Origin: Thiohalocapsa sp.
GTDB taxonomy: Bacteria; Pseudomonadota; Gammaproteobacteria; Chromatiales; Chromatiaceae
Length of the DNA stretch: 11,079 nucleotides
NCBI RefSeq assembly: GCF_019695415.1
Contig: NZ_JAIFKJ010000101.1
Span: 1 to 11,079 of the forward strand
Reading direction: 5' to 3'
The translations under genes and the position numbers were made by a program. Positions within the stretch are counted from its first letter, which is position 1. Each line of letters starts with the position of its first letter. The notes beneath the pieces are model-generated. The model searched no databases and was not told where the DNA came from. It saw only the letters and a program-made list of their open reading frames with translations. This document shows positions 6,690 through 11,079 of this stretch, one piece after another.

Positions 6690-7163
6690 ATGCCGTCGAT
6701 CCATATCGATCTATCGCAACAGACGCTGACGCTGCGTGCGGGCGACCGCTCGGTTGTCTACCAGGTCTCCACCGGGGCCAACGGCCCCGGTGAGCAGACC
6801 GGGAGTGGCTGCACGCCCCGCGGGCAGCATCGGGTGCGGCTCAAGATCGGTGCCAATTGTCCAGTCGGTGCCGTCTTTCGAGGACGCCGCTGGACTGGCG
6901 AGGTCTATTCGCCGGCGCTGGGTGTCGCGCAGCCCCAACGGGACTGGATCTTGACACGCATCCTCTGGCTTACCGGCACGGAGCGCGGACGCAATCGCGG
7001 CGGTAATGTCGACACCCTGCGCCGCTTTATCTACATCCACGGCTGCCCGCCCACGGAGCCCATGGGCGTGCCCCGCTCCCACGGGTGTATCCGCATGCGC
7101 GACGCCGATCTCGTCGCGCTATTCGACGCCGTGGGCGTTGGCACCCCCGTGGACATCTGCTGA
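6690..7163 (+). CDS. Small L,D-transpeptidase (YkuD domain), no visible signal peptide
   Basis: A YkuD-family cysteine enzyme. Family members make 3-3 crosslinks in peptidoglycan or attach lipoproteins to it. The catalytic signature IHG followed by 12 residues and SHGCIRM is complete: the His and Cys codons are at 7038-7040 and 7086-7088. The product is 157 residues from ATG 6690; an in-frame GTG at 6678 would add four (MRRT). The N-terminus PSIHIDLSQQTLTL runs straight into the first domain strand, with no hydrophobic leader, Tat motif, LysM or PG-binding module. Whether the enzyme reaches the periplasm is therefore unclear: a missed upstream start is excluded by the TAG at 6657, so it would need another route or act in the cytoplasm. 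It starts 36 nt after fur and ends 28 nt before the permease gene, so it could share their transcript. The family call is firm; the substrate is not known. Confidence 0.88.
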   Translation: MPSIHIDLSQQTLTLRAGDRSVVYQVSTGANGPGEQTGSGCTPRGQHRVRLKIGANCPVGAVFRGRRWTGEVYSPALGVAQPQRDWILTRILWLTGTERGRNRGGNVDTLRRFIYIHGCPPTEPMGVPRSHGCIRMRDADLVALFDAVGVGTPVDIC

Positions 7164-7191
7164 AGCCGTTTGCGGACGGATTGCGAGCGGC

Positions 7192-8112
7192 GTGTCTGCG
7201 AACATCCTGACCCGGCTCGGCAGCGCCCTGGTGGTGGTGCTTGGCGTCTGCACGCTGGTGTTTCTGCTGATCCACTTGGTACCGGGCGACCCTGTGGAGG
7301 CCATGCTCGGCGAGCGTGCGCAAGCCGCAGACCGCGCCGCGCTGCAGGCTGCACTGGGCCTCGATCTACCGTTGTGGGAGCAGTATCGGCGCTATCTGCT
7401 TGGGCTCCTGCGCTTGGATTTGGGGCAGTCCTTTCTGGATCAGCGCCCGGTGGCGGCCATCCTCGGCGAGCGGCTGCCCGCGACCCTGCGCCTGGCGGCG
7501 GCGGCCCTCGGCATCGCGTTGGGGCTCGCGCTGCCGCTCGGCGTGCTGGCGGCGCGCTTGCGTGGCACGGCCCTGGACTCCGCGGCGATGACGCTGTCGC
7601 TGCTCGGGGTGTCCATCCCCAATTTCTGGCTCGGTCCGCTGTTGATCCTCGTGTTCTCGCTGTGGCTCGGCTGGACGCCGGTGAGCGGCGACGAGACTGC
7701 ACTGTCTATCGTGCTGCCCGCGATCACTCTTGGCACTGCGCTCGCCGCCGTACTCGCCCGTATGGTGCGGGCGAGCTTGCTTGAGGTGCTTAACGAAGAC
7801 TACGTCCGGACCGCCCGAGCCAAGGGCCTCGGCGAGACGGCGGTGCTGTGGCGCCACGCCCTGCGCAATGCCTGGCTCCCTGTGCTCACTGTGATCGGCT
7901 TGCAGCTCGGCGGCCTTCTGGCGGGCGCCGTGATCACGGAGACCGTATTCGCATGGCCCGGCATCGGCAGCCTGCTGGTGGAGTCCATCAAAGCGCGGGA
8001 CTTCCCGGTGGTGCAGGGCTGTGTCCTGCTCATCAGCCTGAGCTACGTGTTGGTCAACGCCCTGACGGATCTAGCCTATGCCTGGATCGACCCGCGCATT
8101 GGCAACCGTTGA
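7192..8112 (+). CDS. Peptide/nickel-type ABC transporter permease, DppB/OppB-like
   Basis: A 306-residue inner-membrane permease of the BPD transport family. The N-terminal membrane segment ending in LIHLVPGDPVEAMLG (26-40) is the classic DppB/OppB opening. The cytoplasmic EAA loop that docks the ATPase is EDYVRTARAKGLGE followed by HALRNAWLPVL (202-232). The C-terminal block VITETVFAWPGIG plus SIKARDFPVVQG (247-276) is also typical. About six membrane segments are visible. The GTG at 7192 is chosen because it precedes the first membrane segment; codons between it and the transpeptidase stop contain no other start in frame, and the region before that is a shadow of the transpeptidase gene. 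It overlaps the next permease gene. The family carries peptides, nickel, glutathione or sugars, and nothing here sets the substrate. Confidence 0.92.
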   Translation: MSANILTRLGSALVVVLGVCTLVFLLIHLVPGDPVEAMLGERAQAADRAALQAALGLDLPLWEQYRRYLLGLLRLDLGQSFLDQRPVAAILGERLPATLRLAAAALGIALGLALPLGVLAARLRGTALDSAAMTLSLLGVSIPNFWLGPLLILVFSLWLGWTPVSGDETALSIVLPAITLGTALAAVLARMVRASLLEVLNEDYVRTARAKGLGETAVLWRHALRNAWLPVLTVIGLQLGGLLAGAVITETVFAWPGIGSLLVESIKARDFPVVQGCVLLISLSYVLVNALTDLAYAWIDPRIGNR

Positions 8113-8947
8113 GCCGCCGGGGCTGGCCGCCGGGTCCATGCTGCGGGCTCTGTTGCGGGCCTTCCCGTGGTTGGTCCTCCTGGCCTGGGTACTCGCCGCT
8201 TTAGCGGGCCCACTTCTGGCAGCCTCGGCCCAAACCGTTGACCTGCCGCGCATCCTGGCGCCGCCTTCAGCATCGTTGCCACTCGGCGCCGACGATCTCG
8301 GGCGCCCAGTGCTGGCGCGGCTCGCGGCAGGGGCAGGCACGTCGCTGGCCGTGGGCTTCGGCGTCGTGCTGCTGTCCGTCAGCTTGGGAGCGCTGGTGGG
8401 AGGCATCGCCGGCTTTGCCGGCGGTTGGCTCGACCTCGTCATCGTTCGGATTATCGATGTCTTCCTGGCCTTTCCGGGCATTCTGTTGGCCATTGCGCTG
8501 GCCGGGATTCTCGGTCCCGGGCTCGGTAACCTGGTCATCGCGCTCGCTGTGGTGAGCTGGGTGGGCTACGCACGCCTAGTGCGCGCGCAGGTCCTGTCGC
8601 TGCGTACCCGCGACCATGTGCTCGCCGCGCGTGCACTCGGCGCCCGACCGGCGCGCATCCTGTTGCGCCACCTGCTGCCCCTCGCGGCCGCGCCGCTCAT
8701 TGTGGAGGCCACTTTCGGCGTCGCCGCTGCGGTGGTCGCCGAGGCTGGGTTATCCTTTCTCGGGCTCGGCGTGCAGCCGCCGGCGGCGTCCTGGGGCAGC
8801 ATGATCCGCGACGGCGTGTCGCACATGTTAACTGCGCCGCATCTCGTCGCGGCCCCGGGAGCAGCACTGATGCTTGTTGTGCTCGCCGTGAATCTGCTGG
8901 GCGATCGCCTCCGCGACCGACTGGATGTGCGTATCGCACGGCGCTGA
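8078..8947 (+). CDS. Peptide/nickel-type ABC transporter permease, DppC/OppC-like
   Basis: The partner permease, 289 residues, completing the heterodimeric membrane channel with the upstream protein. Diagnostic blocks: LGADDLGRPVLARLAAGAGTS (69-89), equivalent to the LGTDxxGRDxLSR motif; IIDVFLAFPGILLAIAL (125-141); EAA loop RDHVLAARALGARPARILLRH (178-198); AEAGLSFLGLGVQPPAAS plus WGSMI (221-243); C-terminal NLLGDRLRDRLD (272-283). About six membrane segments. The ATG at 8078 overlaps the upstream gene by 35 nt; a TTG at 8099 or the ATG at 8138 (MLRALLRAFP, just before the first membrane segment) are alternatives, because none has a convincing Shine-Dalgarno and the first 20 residues look non-conserved. 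No solute-binding protein or ATPase gene lies next to this pair, which is unusual. The 68 bases after it are C-rich and lead to the hpt ribosome-binding site. Confidence 0.91.
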   Translation: MPGSTRALATVEPPGLAAGSMLRALLRAFPWLVLLAWVLAALAGPLLAASAQTVDLPRILAPPSASLPLGADDLGRPVLARLAAGAGTSLAVGFGVVLLSVSLGALVGGIAGFAGGWLDLVIVRIIDVFLAFPGILLAIALAGILGPGLGNLVIALAVVSWVGYARLVRAQVLSLRTRDHVLAARALGARPARILLRHLLPLAAAPLIVEATFGVAAAVVAEAGLSFLGLGVQPPAASWGSMIRDGVSHMLTAPHLVAAPGAALMLVVLAVNLLGDRLRDRLDVRIARR

Positions 8948-9002
8948 AGCTTCTGCTCCGGCGATCCGCCCGCCCCGCACCCAACGCAAGCCCGCAACCC
9001 AC

Positions 9003-9010
9003 AGGAGGAG
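9003..9010 (+). promoter_or_regulatory. Shine-Dalgarno for the hpt TTG start
   Basis: AGGAGGAG ends 5 nt before the TTG at 9016, and 14 nt before the next in-frame ATG at 9025. This spacing selects the TTG. Confidence 0.7.
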
Positions 9011-9015
9011 CCCTC

Positions 9016-9576
9016 TTGGACAAGATGCCCGCGGAACACTACGCAGCCGTCCTCTCGCGTGCGGAATGTCTCGCCGACCGAGCGGCAGTGGATGCGGCCC
9101 TCGACGACATGGCGGCGGAGGTGGCCGCCGGCCTCGGCGACAAGGACCCGCTGGTCCTCGCCGTGGTCACCGGGGGCATTGTGGTCGCCGGGCTGCTGCT
9201 GCCGCGGCTGCAGTTCCCTTTGCGACTGGACTACGCCCACGCCACCCGCTATCGGGGCGCACTGAGCGGTGCAGATCTCCACTGGCAGCATCGGCCGGTG
9301 GAGGCTGTGCGCGGGGAGCATGTGCTCGTGGTCGACGATATCTTCGACCAGGGCCACACCATGGAGGCCATTGCGGCGGCCTGCGCTGAGGACGGCGCGG
9401 CCAGCGTCACTACCGCGGTTCTGGCGTTGAAAGAGGGCGCTGCGGAAACCGAGTATCGGCCCGATATCACCGGGCTCACGCTGCCGAACCGTTACGTCAT
9501 GGGCTACGGACTGGACTACAAGCGCTACTTCCGTAATCTGCCGGGCATTTACGCCGCCGCCGACGAGGATGTCTGA
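9016..9576 (+). CDS. hpt: Hypoxanthine(-guanine) phosphoribosyltransferase
   Basis: A 186-residue cytoplasmic type I phosphoribosyltransferase that joins hypoxanthine (or guanine) to PRPP to give IMP (or GMP). The PRPP-binding loop is textbook: VLVVDDIFDQGHT at residues 103-115. VTGGIVVAG (51-59) fits the pyrophosphate loop; the flexible-loop segment HATRYRG (75-81) follows; and the C-terminal GYGLDYKRYFRNLPGIY (163-179) is the base-binding hood of HPRTs. The start is TTG with a near-perfect Shine-Dalgarno. A related PyrR or XGPRT role is less likely because of the GYGLDYxxYFRNLP ending. The fit with the downstream phosphorylase, which would release hypoxanthine, supports an inosine-type salvage role. 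A hemerythrin-like gene with its own promoter and terminator separates the two, so they are probably not one transcript. Confidence 0.9.
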   Translation: MDKMPAEHYAAVLSRAECLADRAAVDAALDDMAAEVAAGLGDKDPLVLAVVTGGIVVAGLLLPRLQFPLRLDYAHATRYRGALSGADLHWQHRPVEAVRGEHVLVVDDIFDQGHTMEAIAAACAEDGAASVTTAVLALKEGAAETEYRPDITGLTLPNRYVMGYGLDYKRYFRNLPGIYAAADEDV

Positions 9577-9612
9577 GCGTATCGGCAGCAAGGTCCGTGC
9601 TCGGTAAAACGC

Positions 9613-9660
9613 TAATATAATTAAGGGCTTTTTGACATTGAGCGTCCAATGGTTTAAACC
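9613..9660 (+). promoter_or_regulatory. Promoter of the hemerythrin-like gene with AT-rich upstream block
   Basis: A perfect TTGACA -35 box lies at 9632-9637. The -10 is either TTTAAA at 9653-9658 (15-nt spacer) or TAAACC at 9655-9660 (17-nt spacer); both are imperfect. Just upstream, TAATATAATTAA (9613-9624) falls where an UP element would bind the RNA polymerase alpha subunit. It stands out sharply in GC-rich DNA. TATAAT at 9616-9621 could be read as a -10 itself, but no -35 lies 16-18 nt before it. Confidence 0.55.
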
Positions 9661-9661
9661 A
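9650..9661. promoter_or_regulatory. 12-bp perfect palindrome, candidate operator
   Basis: TGGTTTAAACCA is its own reverse complement and covers the probable -10 region, a position where a dimeric repressor would block transcription. The regulator is unknown. It does not match a Fur box or an FNR/ANR box (TTGAT-N4-ATCAA). Confidence 0.45.
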
Positions 9662-9687
9662 ACACAAGCATTCCGCACGCGGCGCTT

Positions 9688-9703
9688 GTCGATCTGTATC
9701 GAC
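9688..9703 (+). other. Hairpin in the 5' leader of the hemerythrin-like mRNA
   Basis: GTCGAT, a CTGT loop and ATCGAC form a perfect 6-bp stem, extendable by two G-U pairs (9686-9705). It ends about 18 nt before the Shine-Dalgarno. It may stabilise the mRNA or serve as a protein site; no T-run follows. Confidence 0.45.
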
Positions 9704-9721
9704 GGCTCACCGCAGCGAACG

Positions 9722-9727
9722 AGGAGG
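9722..9727 (+). promoter_or_regulatory. Strong Shine-Dalgarno for the hemerythrin-like gene
   Basis: AGGAGG, a full anti-16S match, lies 8 nt before the ATG at 9736. It fixes the start and predicts efficient translation. Confidence 0.75.
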
Positions 9728-9735
9728 ATGGGTTT

Positions 9736-10188
9736 ATGCAATCACTCGATGGCTACCGTAATAGCCACGCCGAGCTGCGCCAGATGATCGACGATCTGCG
9801 CTCCATCATGACCTTGGATCAGCTCAAGATCCGGCCCAACGCCAAGACCGCTTACGAGCTCATGTGCGACCTCGCGAAGAAGGTCAAAGCGCATTTGGCA
9901 GATGAGGATCGGCAGCTCTACCCGAATCTGCTGATCCACGAAGACCCGAAGGTCAAGTCCATCGCCTGGGGCTTCATCAGCGGAGAGAAGCCGTTACGCC
10001 GGACCTTCGATGAGTACTACCGCAAGTGGCTCAAGGATTGCGATTTCAATTTCACGGAGGAATTCCTGGAAGAGTCCCGGGAGATCTTCGACATGCTGAG
10101 CTACCGTATCGATCGGGAGGAGCAAGTGCTCTTCCCGAAGCTCGTCGAGATCGGCATGTTCGCCTCATACGCCGAACAACGGGTCTGA
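9736..10188 (+). CDS. Hemerythrin-like HHE-domain protein with an incomplete di-iron site
   Basis: A 150-residue, all-helical, probably cytoplasmic protein resembling the HHE cation-binding (hemerythrin) family. The first half keeps the ligand pattern: His11 in NSHAEL and His53-x3-Glu57 in AHLADEDRQLYP. The second half keeps the helix pattern but not the ligands: FISGEKPLRRTFDEY has Glu84 where a His is usual, and RIDREEQVLFPKL has Arg124 in place of the His of HxxxEE, leaving Glu128/Glu129. His68 could perhaps substitute. The fold call rests on the LxxHLxxED..LYP and REExxLFPxL half-repeats. The role (oxygen, NO or iron sensing, or a non-metal role) cannot be fixed. The gene is monocistronic by appearance: its own promoter, a strong Shine-Dalgarno and a terminator 77 nt after the stop. 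It separates hpt from the nucleoside phosphorylase gene and has no obvious link to purine salvage. Confidence 0.8.
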   Translation: MQSLDGYRNSHAELRQMIDDLRSIMTLDQLKIRPNAKTAYELMCDLAKKVKAHLADEDRQLYPNLLIHEDPKVKSIAWGFISGEKPLRRTFDEYYRKWLKDCDFNFTEEFLEESREIFDMLSYRIDREEQVLFPKLVEIGMFASYAEQRV

Positions 10189-10210
10189 CTGCAAACGCAG
10201 CCGCCGTGCG

Positions 10211-10237
10211 GCGCCGGCCTCATCATGCGGCCGGCGC
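10211..10237 (+). other. GC hairpin preceding the terminator
   Basis: GCGCCGGCC, a 9-nt loop and GGCCGGCGC form a perfect 9-bp stem 22 nt after the hemerythrin-like stop. No T-run follows. Its arms share sequence with the arms of the terminator at 10266-10291, so the two structures can compete. Between them lies the 10-bp palindrome AGCTGCAGCT (10249-10258). Confidence 0.55.
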
Positions 10238-10265
10238 GCTCGCGTCCGAGCTGCAGCTGTACACG

Positions 10266-10291
10266 GCCGGCGCCTTGGGCGCCGGCTTTTT
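10266..10291 (+). terminator. Rho-independent terminator of the hemerythrin-like gene
   Basis: GCCGGCGCC, a TTG loop and GGCGCCGGC form a perfect 9-bp GC stem followed at once by five T. This is a textbook intrinsic terminator, 77 nt after the stop codon. It should insulate the downstream phosphorylase gene. Confidence 0.85.
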
Positions 10292-10322
10292 GCTGTCTGC
10301 AGCAGCGTGAGCCCAGGTCGGT

Positions 10323-10351
10323 TTGCCGCAAACGGCGCCGGCGCGTAGACT
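10323..10351 (+). promoter_or_regulatory. Candidate promoter of the phosphorylase gene
   Basis: TTGCCG, 17 nt and TAGACT match the sigma70 consensus at 4/6 and 4/6 with ideal spacing. They follow the terminator and precede the phosphorylase ATG by about 80 nt. A further GGCGCCGGCGC copy (10334-10344) sits inside the spacer. I see nothing else in the 245 bases between the two genes beyond the hairpins listed. Confidence 0.4.
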
Positions 10352-10422
10352 GCGCGCGTTTTGTCGCTAACGTCCCTCGGGCGCCCTCTGCGCTGCGCCG
10401 CAGGCCGCCTCGGGGCGGCCAT

Positions 10423-10426
10423 GGAG
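10423..10426 (+). promoter_or_regulatory. Shine-Dalgarno for the phosphorylase gene
   Basis: GGAG lies 7 nt before the ATG at 10434. The ATG at 10421 just upstream is out of frame. Confidence 0.5.
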
Positions 10427-10433
10427 CACGTGC

Positions 10434-11079
10434 ATGGGCCTTCTCGGCATCATCGGCGGGTCCGGCTTCACAGCGCTGCCGGATGTGGAAGTCAGGCAGC
10501 GGGTGTGGGCGGACACTGCCTACGGCGCACCGTCCGCGGAGCTGTTGACGCTGCGCCACGGCGGCAATGAATTCTGCTTCCTGCCGCGCCACGGCGCCGG
10601 TCACAGCATCCCGCCGCACGCCATCAACTACCGCGCCAACGTTCAGGCTCTGGCCGACCGGGGCGTAACGGACATCGTGGCACTGGGAGCCGTCGGTGGC
10701 ATTGCTGCCGACTGCGGACCGCTGCGGCTGTGCGTGCCGGACCAGCTCATCGACTACACATGGGGCCGCCTCGGCACCTTCTATGACGGCGCCGACGGCG
10801 ACGTCGTGCACGTAGACTTCACCGCACCGTTCGCGTCGGCACTCCGCGAGCGTCTGTTGGCAGCGGGCGCGGCGCTCGGCATGCAAATGCGCGCCCGCGG
10901 CCCCTATGGCGTCACCCAAGGGCCGCGCCTCGAGACTGCCGCTGAGATTCGACGGCGAGCGCGCGCCGGCTGCGGCTTCGTGGGGATGACGGCCCTGCCG
11001 GGGGCGGCGCTGGCGCGCGCGACCGACCTCAACTACGAGCAGCACGCCTCCGTCGCCACGCGGGCGCCGGGGGACGGGG
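10434..11079 (+). CDS. S-methyl-5'-thioinosine/purine nucleoside phosphorylase, 5' part (runs off window)
   Basis: A PNP/MTAP-family enzyme that splits a purine nucleoside with phosphate; the Pseudomonas-type member uses methylthioinosine, releasing hypoxanthine. The frame stays open for 215 codons to the window end; the family is about 245 residues, so roughly 30 are missing. Motifs: LGIIGGSGF (4-12, phosphate site), FLPRHGAGHSIPPHAINYRAN (49-69, phosphate and ribose), ALGAVGGI (83-90), YGVTQGPRLETAAEI (158-172, contains the base-contacting Glu) and VGMT (183-186, ribose-contacting Met). The stretch after VGMT departs from the family: LPG instead of MPE, and ATR where MTIP has AN(W) and MTAP has ATD at the purine N7 contact. 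Substrate choice (MTI, MTA or inosine) is therefore uncertain; MTI fits best given the neighbouring hpt. The start is ATG 10434, supported by GGAG. Confidence 0.85.
   Translation, partial: MGLLGIIGGSGFTALPDVEVRQRVWADTAYGAPSAELLTLRHGGNEFCFLPRHGAGHSIPPHAINYRANVQALADRGVTDIVALGAVGGIAADCGPLRLCVPDQLIDYTWGRLGTFYDGADGDVVHVDFTAPFASALRERLLAAGAALGMQMRARGPYGVTQGPRLETAAEIRRRARAGCGFVGMTALPGAALARATDLNYEQHASVATRAPGDG

Noticed and set aside
8948..9015. C-rich, G-poor stretch as a Rho-utilisation site
   Set aside because: It is short and only suggestive in such a GC-rich genome; no pattern of regularly spaced C residues could be established by eye.
9616..9621. TATAAT as the -10 of a promoter
   Set aside because: No -35-like hexamer lies 16-18 nt upstream; the block sits better as an UP element for the TTGACA at 9632.
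9613..9623. TAAT-ATA-ATTA dyad as a Fur box
   Set aside because: It is only a 4-bp arm dyad and lacks the GATAAT repeats of a Fur site, despite fur being nearby.
9632..9649. FNR/ANR-type site TTGAC...GTCCAA before the hemerythrin-like gene
   Set aside because: The halves are not symmetric with the TTGAT-N4-ATCAA consensus, and the spacing is wrong.
8566..9741. 391-codon open frame on the minus strand across dppC, hpt and the next promoter
   Set aside because: It is antisense to two well-supported genes, crosses their intergenic regions and shows no domain.
10101..11045. 314-codon open frame on the minus strand over the terminator and phosphorylase
   Set aside because: The plus-strand phosphorylase has clear PNP/MTAP motifs, and the minus frame reads through a terminator hairpin with low-complexity sequence.

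Overview
The window is an 11 kb stretch of GC-rich, gene-dense bacterial chromosome. Gene content and order (ftsH-folP-glmM, ratA-rnfH convergent with bamE, bamE divergent from fur, and Hpt plus a methylthioinosine-phosphorylase-like enzyme) point to a gammaproteobacterium, plausibly of the Chromatiales/Ectothiorhodospiraceae type. That placement is inferred from gene order and protein motifs, not from a database search. I see no tRNA, rRNA, CRISPR array, insertion sequence or prophage.

Region 1 (1-3255, + strand) is a housekeeping operon: the 3' part of ftsH (membrane AAA+ zinc protease), folP (dihydropteroate synthase) and glmM (phosphoglucosamine mutase). Both junctions are stop/start overlaps using TTG initiation codons. 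Region 2 (3361-5486, + strand) has a 456-residue sodium-coupled NSS-family transporter, then ratA and rnfH, packed with a 1-nt gap and an 8-nt overlap. bamE (outer-membrane assembly lipoprotein, - strand) converges on rnfH.

Region 3 (6010-8947, + strand) starts at the bamE/fur divergent region. It contains fur with its full set of metal ligands, a small YkuD-type L,D-transpeptidase with no visible signal peptide, and a DppB/DppC-like pair of peptide ABC permeases. No binding protein or ATPase gene is present in the window. Region 4 (9016-11079, + strand) has a hypoxanthine phosphoribosyltransferase, a hemerythrin-like protein and the 5' part of a methylthioinosine/purine nucleoside phosphorylase. 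The first and last could act in series: MTI phosphorolysis releases hypoxanthine, which Hpt converts to IMP. This would recycle the methylthioadenosine made by polyamine synthesis.

The most unusual part is the hemerythrin-like unit (about 9600-10291). It stands alone with an AT-rich UP-like block, a consensus TTGACA -35 box, a 12-bp palindrome over the likely -10, a leader hairpin, a strong Shine-Dalgarno and a strong rho-independent terminator. A second hairpin, whose arms can also pair with the terminator's arms, precedes that terminator. The protein keeps the first half of a hemerythrin di-iron site but lacks the second-half histidines. No wholly new multi-gene system is evident; most of the window is well-known core genes.
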